Positions 51,464 through 60,184 of a DNA stretch of 64,000 nt are shown one piece after another. How positions within the stretch are numbered: the first letter of the stretch is position 1; each line of letters opens with the position of its first letter. Source of the DNA: CAYSAQ01 sp964429235 (GTDB taxonomy: Bacteria > Margulisbacteria > Riflemargulisbacteria > GWF2-35-9 > DYQY01); the NCBI GenBank assembly GCA_964429235.1, contig CAYSAQ010000010.1, forward strand, positions 1-64,000, written 5' to 3'. The position numbers and the translations under genes were made by a program. The notes below the pieces were generated by a model. That model did not search any database, was not told the origin of the DNA, and saw only the letters and a program-made list of their open reading frames with translations.

Positions 51464-53405
51464 TTAACAAATCCATTATTTCTTTACTAAGAACATCTAA
51501 TTCTATATCTATTTCTTCTAAAGGTCTTGGTGGAATATACTCATAAAAATGCCTATTAAAAGGCATCTCATATCCAACTATACCAACTTTGCCATCTTTT
51601 GCATCAACTTTCTTTTCATCAATCCATGCTAGTGGAACATGCGGAGTTACTTCTCTTTTAAAATACTCATTAATATTTTCTAATAATGGAATATTTTCAT
51701 AATCTCTAAGGTCTGTATTTGGCTCATAGTTGCCTTTTTTATCTTTACAAATCTCTGCCTCATCATCATGTTCACTTAAATGTTTCTGTAATAGTTTCAG
51801 TTGCGTAGAGGAAAGCTTTACTTTTGCTGTTATTAACTTATTAAACTCATCTCTGCTTGAGATCTTATCTTCACTTATACTTTCTAATGCACTAAGTACG
51901 TTACTGCCAAGTTCTTTCAACTTCTCAAAAGCTTTATCTGCTTTTAGTGCTTCAACTCTATCTTCATCATGTGGATAAAAACTAATTTGCAGAGGTCTTT
52001 CGACTGTTATTCTTCTGTACCCAAAATCGGTAGTTTTAAACTCTTTAGAAGATTTAGACAAGATGAAATCTCCATACATTCTGACTATTTCATTTATCGC
52101 TGTTTCATTAAACTCTTTGCGCTTACTTCCCAGCGACTTTTTCATAGGCTGTCCTTTTTTAGATGCATCAATAAACTGAACCTTATCTTTTCTATTATTA
52201 TCCTTGTGATTAGAAAGCACCCAGATATAAGTAGCTATACTTGCATTAAAAAACATTTCATTCGGCATTGCTATTACTGCTTCTAATAAATCATTCTCTA
52301 AAATGTACCTACGTATTTCGCTTTCACCACTTCCAGCTCCACCTGTAAATAATGGAGATCCATTAAGGATTATACCTATTCTCCCTCCACCCTCATTTAC
52401 TGGTCTCATCTTAGAAATAAGATGTAATAAGAATAACAATGAGCCATCATTTACTCTTGGCAGTCCTGGCCCGAATCTACCATCATAGCCTTTTAGTTTG
52501 TGTTCATCTGTTACAGCTTTTTGTACTTTCTTCCACTCAACCCCAAAAGGTGGATTGGATAACATATAGTCAAATTTCTCATAAGCTAACTGGTCATCAC
52601 TTAAAGTGTTTCCATATTTAATGTTAGTTACATCCTGACCTTTTATCATCATATCTGCTTTACAGATTGCGTAAGATTCTGGATTAAGCTCTTGTCCAAA
52701 AGTAACTAATGTTGCTCCATCATTCAGACCCTGTATGTATTCACTTCCACTAGACAGGAAGCCTCCTGTTCCAGCCGTAGGATCATAAAGTGTTCTTACT
52801 ACTCCTGGCTTGCTAATAACATCATCATCTAAAGCAAATAGTAATGAAGTTGTAAGCCTTACTATATCTCTTGGAGTGAAGTGCTCCCCTGCTGTCTCAT
52901 TAGATTGCTCTGAAAACTTCCTAATAAGCTCTTCAAAGAGAAGCCCCATTTTATGATTTGTAACTGTATCTGGCGTCAAATCGAAACTAGCAAATTTCTC
53001 AATAATTAAATACAACAAGTTACTCTCATCTAACATGTCTATTCTGCTAACAAAATCATATTTCTCAAAGATCTCTCTAGCATTAGCACTAAAACTATTG
53101 ATATAGCTTTCTAGGTTATCCCTAATATTACTAGAATCTGACATTATTTTTGACAGAGTATAACTTGATGTATTAAAAAAACTATTAGCAGATTTTCTTA
53201 CTAGAAATTGGTCTAAGGGAATTCCTAAGTCTTTTCTAGATTCATACTCTTTTAAGACATCTTCTCTTGTTGGCTCTAATACACACTCCAATCTTCTTAA
53301 AAGGATAAATGGCAATATCACTTGAGCATACTGATATTGTCGAAGGTTTCCTCTTAATAAATCTGCTGTACTCCAAATTAGTGCTGAAATTGATGATATG
53401 TTCAT
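51453..53405 (-). CDS. hsdM: Type I N6-adenine methyltransferase HsdM
   Basis: The 650-residue methyltransferase has an N-terminal HsdM helical domain (WSTADLLRGNLRQYQYAQVILPFILLRRL). The SAM site is LYDPTAGTGGFLSSGSEY near residue 207 and the catalytic motif YMLSNPPFGVEW near 285 (NPPF). The C-terminal extension to 650 residues is long but usual for this subgroup. AAAGGA precedes the ATG. It is the first gene of hsdM-hsdS-T5orf172-hsdR-CD-NTase-SLATT, so methylation should be expressed first. Confidence 0.96.
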   Translation of the reverse strand: MNISSISALIWSTADLLRGNLRQYQYAQVILPFILLRRLECVLEPTREDVLKEYESRKDLGIPLDQFLVRKSANSFFNTSSYTLSKIMSDSSNIRDNLESYINSFSANAREIFEKYDFVSRIDMLDESNLLYLIIEKFASFDLTPDTVTNHKMGLLFEELIRKFSEQSNETAGEHFTPRDIVRLTTSLLFALDDDVISKPGVVRTLYDPTAGTGGFLSSGSEYIQGLNDGATLVTFGQELNPESYAICKADMMIKGQDVTNIKYGNTLSDDQLAYEKFDYMLSNPPFGVEWKKVQKAVTDEHKLKGYDGRFGPGLPRVNDGSLLFLLHLISKMRPVNEGGGRIGIILNGSPLFTGGAGSGESEIRRYILENDLLEAVIAMPNEMFFNASIATYIWVLSNHKDNNRKDKVQFIDASKKGQPMKKSLGSKRKEFNETAINEIVRMYGDFILSKSSKEFKTTDFGYRRITVERPLQISFYPHDEDRVEALKADKAFEKLKELGSNVLSALESISEDKISSRDEFNKLITAKVKLSSTQLKLLQKHLSEHDDEAEICKDKKGNYEPNTDLRDYENIPLLENINEYFKREVTPHVPLAWIDEKKVDAKDGKVGIVGYEMPFNRHFYEYIPPRPLEEIDIELDVLSKEIMDLLNEI

Positions 53406-53442
53406 TGGCTTAATCCTTTACTTTGTGTCTTTACCTAATTAA

Positions 53443-53844
53443 CTACTTTATAAATCTAGCGATATCTTTGAAACTGTATGATTTTAAAGAAATATCTTCT
53501 CCGTAAAATGTTAATAGATTATATCTTGAGTGTATATTGTTTTTTTGCGCAAAAGAGTCGAATTCCTTGTAGCTCTTTCCTGTCATTTCTGCTGCAAAGT
53601 TCTTATTAATATAGAATAGTTTTTGATTGTTTTTTAAGTTTGTTATGAAATTATGCCAGTATTCATCTAAAACATTAATGTTATTAATATTTTCACAGTC
53701 TTTCAGAGCAGAAGATATTTTTAATCTTTCTGTATAAATCCCCATATTTTTATATACTAATTTGTAGTAGCAATATTTCTTTTGTTTTCTCATATATGCA
53801 GTGCATGCTACATTAAAAACTTTGATATCTTCACTTGTTAACAT
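53443..53844 (-). CDS. Hypothetical protein, 133 aa
   Basis: I do not recognise this 133-residue protein. It is soluble-looking, rich in Lys, Tyr and Asn, with KYCYYKLVYKNMGIYTERL near residue 22 and LKSYSFKDIARFIK at the C-terminus. A strong ribosome site (AAAGGAG) precedes the ATG. It lies between a nuclease-like gene and hsdM on the same strand, so a link to the restriction operon is possible. Confidence 0.6.
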   Translation of the reverse strand: MLTSEDIKVFNVACTAYMRKQKKYCYYKLVYKNMGIYTERLKISSALKDCENINNINVLDEYWHNFITNLKNNQKLFYINKNFAAEMTGKSYKEFDSFAQKNNIHSRYNLLTFYGEDISLKSYSFKDIARFIK

Positions 53845-53938
53845 TTAATCTCCTTTATTTTCTAATTACTATCCCTCTACTATAACCCTATCCCCTCATC
53901 CAATCTAGGATTACTGCCCCATATCCAAATATTTGAAT

Positions 53939-54526
53939 TTATTCTGTTTTAGATTTTGACTTTCTATTAATCTCAGCATGAAGTTCATTATAGGTTACTG
54001 GATTTGTGAGGCTTTCAAGAGACTTTAACGTTATTGAAGTCTGGCTTCTTTTGTAGCTATTCAGTACCTCAACGGAAACAACATAAAACAACCATTGTGC
54101 TGTGTCTAATGGATTTACTAGTTCTCTGTCAGTAGTTTTTAAAAGACACATAACATAAACATCAGCATATCTAGCTTTTGTTTTAGAATATTGATTAAGT
54201 TCATAGTTCCAACAATATGCAGGTTTTATAGAAAAAGATATTTTAGATAATGTCTTTTGTTCCCAAGACTGAATATAAGCAGAAGACTTAACTTCTATTT
54301 TAATGCCTTCTAATGTTAGCAAGTCATAAGGAGCCCATTCTTCTCTTGGTTTTGATAGATCGATATTAGTTGCAGTGGCGACTAAAAACTCCGCAAATTT
54401 CCCTCTAGTTGCGTTGCTTAAGATATCTGAAGTGCTCCATTTCCAAAAATCTTTTAATTGATATGGAAGATGTTCCTTATTAAACATCAAGTGTTCTTCA
54501 CCAGATCTGATAAACTTTTCAGTCAT
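53939..54526 (-). CDS. Predicted PD-(D/E)XK-like nuclease, 195 aa
   Basis: The 195-residue protein contains WSTSDILSNATRGKFAEFLV near residue 30 and PYDLLTLEGIKIEVKSSAYIQSW near 67-89. The latter fits the core of a restriction-like fold (Asp, then E-x-K), with the preceding Glu in AEFLV. I know similar unnamed proteins from bacterial accessory regions, but no characterised member. The stop lies in a fragment of the lipase-flanking repeat (53921-53951). AAGG stands before the ATG. Confidence 0.65.
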   Translation of the reverse strand: MTEKFIRSGEEHLMFNKEHLPYQLKDFWKWSTSDILSNATRGKFAEFLVATATNIDLSKPREEWAPYDLLTLEGIKIEVKSSAYIQSWEQKTLSKISFSIKPAYCWNYELNQYSKTKARYADVYVMCLLKTTDRELVNPLDTAQWLFYVVSVEVLNSYKRSQTSITLKSLESLTNPVTYNELHAEINRKSKSKTE

Positions 54527-54589
54527 TATAAAGGCAACCTTTCTGTATAAGATTCTTTATACTATACGCGCAATATAAAAATCAATGTA

Positions 54590-55366
54590 TCAAGAAATAT
54601 TACGACACCATTCATGATAGTTACTATGAGCCTCTTTTATTTTTTCTTTACTACGTAAGCCTTGAGGCTGCGAGATTACTTTAATATTTATTCCTAAAGC
54701 ATCTTTAAATGCCCTGAGATTACCTTCCAGTTCTTTATATGCGCCCTTACCAATAACTATAATTTGTTTTGGTTCTTCCTCGAGTATGCACTGACGGATA
54801 TACTCCCAGCTTATATTTATTAAAGATTTCATTTGAGATGGAGGTGGTTTAATCCCATTATCGTATAAAGCAACTATACTCGCATCTAACAACCAAATAC
54901 CCTGCTCTTTCATTTTAAGAAGAAGCTCAACTTTGTTTTGAATTCTTTCGTTAAATTTAGTTGATCCTTTTAATATTTTTGAAAAATTATAATCATGAAT
55001 AGAATCATTCACACATGCAGAAAAAATCTTCCAAAATTGAGTTGTTCCATCGTTCCTCTTATCAATTTCTTCTATTAATATCTCTGACTCTCCATAGCCT
55101 AAGCAATATACTAATTTTACAAAATCATTAGGACAATTCTTTAATACATCAATATCTTTTGGATAATTTATTTTTATTGAAAAATCATCTTCCTCTGTAT
55201 AAACATGTGACTCTGCTAACAATACAGTTTTCACATTATCTGGTTTCCAATATCTGCGGTGTTTATCTACACTTTTTACTACATCAAAAGATTCAAACTG
55301 ATCATCTGGATAACTCTCTTTGATTTTAGAATAAACCTCAAACAATAATTCATTTTCACTATTCAT
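54590..55366 (-). CDS. Uracil-DNA-glycosylase-superfamily-like protein (tentative)
   Basis: The 258-residue protein shows a layout reminiscent of the UDG fold. A strand-loop VKTVLLAESHVYTEEDDF near residue 45 sits where the catalytic-water loop would be, LLDASIVALYDNG near 162 in the middle, QIIVIGKGAYKEL near 207 as a core strand, and VISQPQG near 233 where UDGs carry the His loop. None of the exact UDG catalytic motifs is present, so activity on DNA is only a hypothesis. It overlaps the OGG-fold gene by 8 bp, so the two are translationally coupled. Confidence 0.45.
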   Translation of the reverse strand: MNSENELLFEVYSKIKESYPDDQFESFDVVKSVDKHRRYWKPDNVKTVLLAESHVYTEEDDFSIKINYPKDIDVLKNCPNDFVKLVYCLGYGESEILIEEIDKRNDGTTQFWKIFSACVNDSIHDYNFSKILKGSTKFNERIQNKVELLLKMKEQGIWLLDASIVALYDNGIKPPPSQMKSLINISWEYIRQCILEEEPKQIIVIGKGAYKELEGNLRAFKDALGINIKVISQPQGLRSKEKIKEAHSNYHEWCRNIS

Positions 55367-56420
55367 CTCTAACTCCTTTTAAATAATACATAATGACATC
55401 AAATAAATACATTTTTGACACATCACTTTTATTTCCACTACTATAATTTTTTTTAATTGTCCTATCATTAGTGGATAAATTATTATAGATACCCACCATT
55501 TCTGATAAATCAGGTTCTTGTAACACATAAGACTTGTTTGCACTATTTATAATGGTTATTACGCCATCTTTATTTAAAAACTTTAGTGGCTTTCTTTGAC
55601 TCATTGTTAAAAGATTAAATTGTTTGTTTCTAAAAAAACAAAGAACTTTATTATTATCTAAATTGTCGGATAAATTCAAACTATTTGACTTAACAGATTT
55701 TGGAATAATGCGAAGTGTGTTTTTTGTTTTTTTACTATAATTATTTACAACATATTCTCGCCAATCTCCTTTATTTCTTCCCCCTGAAGAAAACAACATC
55801 TCCTCTACTAAATAACCACTAATTCCTAAAATATTACCTAACTCCTCAACTGCTAAACAAAATTTCTCATAAATCTCTTCACCATTATCGTCATTCACCC
55901 AATTATCAGTTAAAGTTATCAACTTCTGATCTAATAATAAATTAATTGATTTTGCCGTCCATTGATCCAATATGTAAGCATTCATATCTGGATTTAAAAA
56001 ACACATTAATTTAGAAAAATATGCTATTCCTAAATTTCTAAAAACACCTTTAGACCTATAATTTGCAAATTCCTTATAAACATCTTTTCTGCAACCAATT
56101 TTTTTACCTCGAATATCTTCTAAAAAATCTTGAATTTCCTCATAATCACTAAAAAATAATCGTCCATGATCTCTGCGCATTCCTCCCCAAGACAATATAG
56201 AAGCTACAATATGCTTAGTTTTGTTCACTTTATCATTATTAAATTCATATAACTGTTCTCTAGAAAATTTATGATTATACTTATCGGGTAATGTTTCATT
56301 TCTTAAAACATATTTAGACCAAGAATAAACATTAGCACCAATTTCATTTTGCTTATTATGTTTGATGCCTATTAATTTTTTCAAGTGATTAGGTTCAAAC
56401 TTAATTAAATCTTTATCCAT
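55359..56420 (-). CDS. 8-oxoguanine-DNA-glycosylase (OGG) fold protein
   Basis: The 353-residue protein resembles the bacterial OGG-fold family found in accessory loci. Recognisable segments are IVASILSWGGMRRDHGRLFF near residue 71, FRNLGIAYFSKLMCFLNPDMNAYILDQWTAKSI near 125-157 and the C-terminal MYLFDVIMYYLKGV. The helical core fits a helix-hairpin-helix glycosylase, but the usual catalytic Lys/Asp pair is not certain from sight. A ribosome site (AAAGGA) precedes the ATG. It is coupled to the UDG-like gene, giving a candidate two-glycosylase module. Confidence 0.6.
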   Translation of the reverse strand: MDKDLIKFEPNHLKKLIGIKHNKQNEIGANVYSWSKYVLRNETLPDKYNHKFSREQLYEFNNDKVNKTKHIVASILSWGGMRRDHGRLFFSDYEEIQDFLEDIRGKKIGCRKDVYKEFANYRSKGVFRNLGIAYFSKLMCFLNPDMNAYILDQWTAKSINLLLDQKLITLTDNWVNDDNGEEIYEKFCLAVEELGNILGISGYLVEEMLFSSGGRNKGDWREYVVNNYSKKTKNTLRIIPKSVKSNSLNLSDNLDNNKVLCFFRNKQFNLLTMSQRKPLKFLNKDGVITIINSANKSYVLQEPDLSEMVGIYNNLSTNDRTIKKNYSSGNKSDVSKMYLFDVIMYYLKGVRDE

Positions 56421-56445
56421 TGCAGATCCTTTCGTATACTTACAA

Positions 56446-57240
56446 TTAATATTTCACAACATCAAGATTACAAAACCCAGTAGCACCTCTCGTGTTTTTC
56501 ACAACTTCAAGTTCTTTAACCATATCTCCACTAGTGTTTATATGCAAATAAAGCAAAGGATCCGCTAGCTGGTCTAAATTATTATATTTGCTCAAGTCAG
56601 CTAACTCTAAACGTTGGGTATCTGTATTTTGTACTTCAAACAAAACCAACACTGGTACGTGGAATTCTGTAGATACTTTTTGTAACTGAACAAAAACTTC
56701 AGAAATACTATTGTCGCTATCAGCATCTTGAATCAAATCTAATCTATCAATAACTATTATATCTAATGGGTTTTCACTAACAAACTTCGTTAGCTTTTCA
56801 TTAATGCTTTCTATAGTTTTAGAATTCTCATCAATAGCTATCTCCGATTCATCTAACTTGCCTAGAGACGCCATAAGCTTTTTCCAATGATTGGACTGTA
56901 AGTTAGCTTCCTTCAATCTAACCGAAGATATGCCCATATCTTTGGCTAATATTTCTGTTACTAGGTCTTCCTTTGATTTTCCCATACTAAAATAACAAAC
57001 ACTCTTTTTTTGATTAACTGCAATATCTATTACTATTGATAACGCTAATGATTGCATTTCATGACTATCCATTGAAGCTATAAGGCTAACTTCAGAATCG
57101 TAAAAACCCTTAATGATTCTATCTATACCATCTATTCCTGAGGGGATATAACAATTAGCTAGTTCATCGCTATTATAAGTTTGTTGAAACTCCTCCATTA
57201 TTGTAAGTAATACATCGCTAATATGAACTGGCTTTACCAT
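56446..57240 (-). CDS. DnaB-like RecA-fold protein lacking the Walker A motif
   Basis: The 264-residue protein aligns well with the DnaB C-terminal domain: IPSGIDGIDRIIKGFYDSE near residue 32, YFSMGKSKEDLVTEILAKDM near 83, and DIIVIDRLDLI near 159 (Walker B position). KNTRGATGFCNLDV at the end matches the DnaB KQRNGPTG segment. The P-loop is replaced (LIASMDSHEMQS instead of a GKT/S loop), and the catalytic Glu of SLEMS is lost (SMGKS). It should therefore not hydrolyse ATP. It overlaps the WYL gene by 7 bp. Confidence 0.8.
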   Translation of the reverse strand: MVKPVHISDVLLTIMEEFQQTYNSDELANCYIPSGIDGIDRIIKGFYDSEVSLIASMDSHEMQSLALSIVIDIAVNQKKSVCYFSMGKSKEDLVTEILAKDMGISSVRLKEANLQSNHWKKLMASLGKLDESEIAIDENSKTIESINEKLTKFVSENPLDIIVIDRLDLIQDADSDNSISEVFVQLQKVSTEFHVPVLVLFEVQNTDTQRLELADLSKYNNLDQLADPLLYLHINTSGDMVKELEVVKNTRGATGFCNLDVVKY

Positions 57241-58235
57241 AATGAAACCTTATCATCGCCTTTATATAGATCCCCAAGATGTTTTATTTCCTTAAAGATT
57301 TCTTCCCTGAGCTCACTTGGTTCTAGAACTTCTACCCGACTTCCCCAGCTCAGTATCCAGGGGATAATTTCAGATAGACCATCTATCGTCATTGATAAAA
57401 TAATTGCTCCGTCACTAGTCTCTTCAATTTCCTGAGTTTTATGCCATTTTCTCTGAGCAATCCATTCAGACATCTTTTCAGAAAACTTAAGCTTAATAGA
57501 TACGGGGTCACCTTTGATAATTCCCCAAGCATTTCCTAGAAAATTATCAGTAGAATACTCTTTTGATACTGTAAACTTTTGTTTAGTTATTTTTATTTCT
57601 TCAATATTTGATACTGCGAATACTCTCATATCGTTGCGTAGATGACAGTAGCCAATTACTAACCAACTGGATTTTGTCCATCGTAAATGATATGGGTCAA
57701 AAAGCCTTTGGCTTCTTTCTTTGCTCCAAGTTGTATAGTAAGTCATATCTACGGTTTGCTTCTTTAGAATCGATTCTTTTATCAGCTTAAAGGCTTTCCC
57801 CCCACTCTTTTGCATCGGCTTACCAAAATCAAAAGATAGGTGATCTGTAATATCAGCTTGTCCGGTATGAACTAACTCATCAGCTAAATACAGTTTTTGC
57901 AGTAGGCTTTTAAATACTTTATCTGTTCCAGTTGTAATCTCTGGGAGTGCAGCTTCAGAAAGCTGTAAGATAAAGCGCTCCTCATCTGATAATTTTAATC
58001 CGGGCATTACATCTGAGCTTCCCGGAGGATAAAAATATCCTTTTTTAACAGGATCATACTCAATTTCTGCCCCTAGAAAATCTCTGAGTGCTTCTATATC
58101 ACGTTGTATGGTACGAGGATTGAGCTCAAATTGTTTAGCTAGTGTTGATGCATTAGGATACTTTTCGGCACGTATCTGCCTATCAATTTGCAACATTCGT
58201 ATTAGAACATGACGGTCTAGATTAGATGTTTTCAT
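57234..58235 (-). CDS. WYL-domain HTH regulator
   Basis: The 333-residue protein has an N-terminal winged helix-turn-helix (NASTLAKQFELNPRTIQRDI, residues 28-47), then a WYL domain (about 145-225; TVDMTYYTTWSKERSQRLFDPYHLRW, WLVIGYCHLR). A C-terminal WCX domain (LGNAWGIIKGDPVSIKLKF and on) ends it. Such proteins sense ligands and often control phage-defence loci. AGGAG precedes the ATG. It lies 2 bp after surE and overlaps the DnaB-like gene, so it probably regulates its own island. Confidence 0.9.
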   Translation of the reverse strand: MKTSNLDRHVLIRMLQIDRQIRAEKYPNASTLAKQFELNPRTIQRDIEALRDFLGAEIEYDPVKKGYFYPPGSSDVMPGLKLSDEERFILQLSEAALPEITTGTDKVFKSLLQKLYLADELVHTGQADITDHLSFDFGKPMQKSGGKAFKLIKESILKKQTVDMTYYTTWSKERSQRLFDPYHLRWTKSSWLVIGYCHLRNDMRVFAVSNIEEIKITKQKFTVSKEYSTDNFLGNAWGIIKGDPVSIKLKFSEKMSEWIAQRKWHKTQEIEETSDGAIILSMTIDGLSEIIPWILSWGSRVEVLEPSELREEIFKEIKHLGDLYKGDDKVSLW

Positions 58236-58237
58236 GT

Positions 58238-58981
58238 TTATTCTCCTATCGGTAATATACTAAGCGAGACATTACCATTCCTCAAGGTTTCAACATCACT
58301 AGGCAAATGTCCTATGTTTTCTGCTGACAGATCGTGAGCGCCTTCCATAAGCTGAAAATAACCTGGTTTTATTTCTTCATAATACCACTTAGGGCTACCC
58401 TCAAGCACGCTGGTCTCTATTATTGAAAAATTTGTTTTATAATCAGGAATATTGATATTGCAAACCTTGCGATAATCCAAAGGATATTTGTCCAAAAATT
58501 CTTTCAAAACAACAATAGCTTTGGCATATAAGTTTCGTTCGGGGGTAAAACTATCTACAGATATTGCTATGGATGGAATCTTATGTCTGGCTCCCTCGAT
58601 AGCTGCTGATACCGTCCCAGAATAAGCTATATTAAAGCTAACATTAGCACCTGCATTGATACCGGATACTATCAAATCTGGTAATTCAGCTATAAGCTTG
58701 TTTAGACCAAGATTGACACAATCCAGAGGTGTACCATAAACTTTGTAGCACTTAAGATTTGGTATGTCTGAGAGTCCTTGAGGAGAATATTCAAGCACCT
58801 TAACTGGCTTATCAAAAGTTAAAGAAAAAGATTTACCACTTTGGTTTTTTGCTGGTGCTACAATTGTGACATCCCATCCCATGCCATTAAAAAGACCAGC
58901 TAAAGAATGTAGTCCAATAGAGGTAATGCCATCATCGTTAACAATTAAAACTTGTTTTTGTTTAGTTAATAATTGTTTCAT
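58238..58981 (-). CDS. surE: 5'/3'-nucleotidase SurE
   Basis: SurE dephosphorylates nucleoside monophosphates and short polyphosphates. The 247-residue protein has the metal site VLIVNDDGITSIGLHSL near residue 13, the Asn in VSGINAGANVSFNIAYSGTV near 97, and EGARHKIPSIAISV near 120. It is complete by length. SurE is normally a housekeeping enzyme, so its placement between a PD-(D/E)XK gene and a WYL regulator in a defence island is odd. A nucleotide-depleting role is conceivable but untested. GAGGTG precedes the ATG. Confidence 0.92.
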   Translation of the reverse strand: MKQLLTKQKQVLIVNDDGITSIGLHSLAGLFNGMGWDVTIVAPAKNQSGKSFSLTFDKPVKVLEYSPQGLSDIPNLKCYKVYGTPLDCVNLGLNKLIAELPDLIVSGINAGANVSFNIAYSGTVSAAIEGARHKIPSIAISVDSFTPERNLYAKAIVVLKEFLDKYPLDYRKVCNINIPDYKTNFSIIETSVLEGSPKWYYEEIKPGYFQLMEGAHDLSAENIGHLPSDVETLRNGNVSLSILPIGE

Positions 58982-58985
58982 TTAG

Positions 58986-60137
58986 CTACACCTCAGATTT
59001 TTGGATAATCTTTATAATACTTTTTCTTATTTCTTTTTCTTGCTTGATTATATTTAAAGCAAAATTTTCAGAATAATTATCATCATTTTGATATATCTTA
59101 ACGATTTCTTTGATATCAAGATGTTGAAATCGTTGATACCTATTAAATGAAGTTGGATTGTACCAAAAAGAATGCTGATTCACGTATAATTCACCATCTG
59201 TCTGACCTTCTTTATATTTGTTATATTCATTTGCATATTCTGTTTTGGGATTTAATAGTTTTCCATTATTGAATATTTCATAAAGAATATTTACACCATC
59301 ATAATCTTCACCAAACTGAACTTTTATAGTTACGCCAGCTTTATCATATATAGGTTCTTCCTTGTGTAAAATATTTCGAACAAAACCAAATACTTTGTCT
59401 TCAGTTATTGTTTTTATATTAATCAACGCCTCATTCGCAAGTTGTATTTGTTCAGCATTCTTAGGATCTTTTATAATCATATTTATTATTTCATTTTGCA
59501 TTTTATCCATGTAGCTTCCTCCTGTAAGTTTTTTTATTAAATTAATATATTGCGCTAATGTTTCTCGAATAAAAGGAAGATTTATTGCTTCTTTTTTACA
59601 CTTAACTAACCAATTAAGAACATCCTCTTTATAAGATATACTTTCTACATAATCAAGCTTATGGTTTTTGCCCTCATTTTCAACTTCAAGCGTAAGATAA
59701 AAAAGTTTAGCTTCTTTATTATATGCATGATATCTTTCAAGTTGATTTTTTTGATCTGATGCATATATTTTGTTTTCTATAAAAATTTGATTCTTGTTTA
59801 TATCGGTTAACGCAATATCAATTCTCCCTCCTTTTGTATATTCCTTATCAATTTTGCCTATATATTTTTCTACTTCAACTATTGCCGATTTTGTGTCAAA
59901 TGACTTAATAGTGAATTGTTCGATGAAAAGTTTTAGGAATAAATCATCTTGTCCATGTGAACCTTGTGGGTTAAGAAGCTCAGCAATAAAAGCTGAATGT
60001 AGACGTACTTCTGAAGATTCTAAATCTAACACTTTAAATATATTAAAATTCTCGCCAGTGATCTTAGATATAATCTTATGGCGTTCAGCAATATGTTCTA
60101 TTTCTTTTAATAAAGATATCAATTCTAAATTTTCCAT
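58986..60137 (-). CDS. PD-(D/E)XK nuclease superfamily protein
   Basis: The 383-residue protein matches the bacterial PD-(D/E)XK family seen in accessory loci. It has VRLHSAFIAELLNPQGSHG near residue 40 and the catalytic core GGRIDIALTDINKNQIFIENKIYASDQKNQL near 104-134 (Asp, then E-x-K, then Gln). A mostly helical C-terminal half follows. It is probably a nuclease of a defence or anti-plasmid system, with unknown trigger. It ends 4 bp before the surE ATG, which implies cotranscription. Confidence 0.82.
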   Translation of the reverse strand: MENLELISLLKEIEHIAERHKIISKITGENFNIFKVLDLESSEVRLHSAFIAELLNPQGSHGQDDLFLKLFIEQFTIKSFDTKSAIVEVEKYIGKIDKEYTKGGRIDIALTDINKNQIFIENKIYASDQKNQLERYHAYNKEAKLFYLTLEVENEGKNHKLDYVESISYKEDVLNWLVKCKKEAINLPFIRETLAQYINLIKKLTGGSYMDKMQNEIINMIIKDPKNAEQIQLANEALINIKTITEDKVFGFVRNILHKEEPIYDKAGVTIKVQFGEDYDGVNILYEIFNNGKLLNPKTEYANEYNKYKEGQTDGELYVNQHSFWYNPTSFNRYQRFQHLDIKEIVKIYQNDDNYSENFALNIIKQEKEIRKSIIKIIQKSEV

Positions 60138-60184
60138 TATATATATACGACTCCGTTTCTTATAAATTGTACTAATAACTGTTC

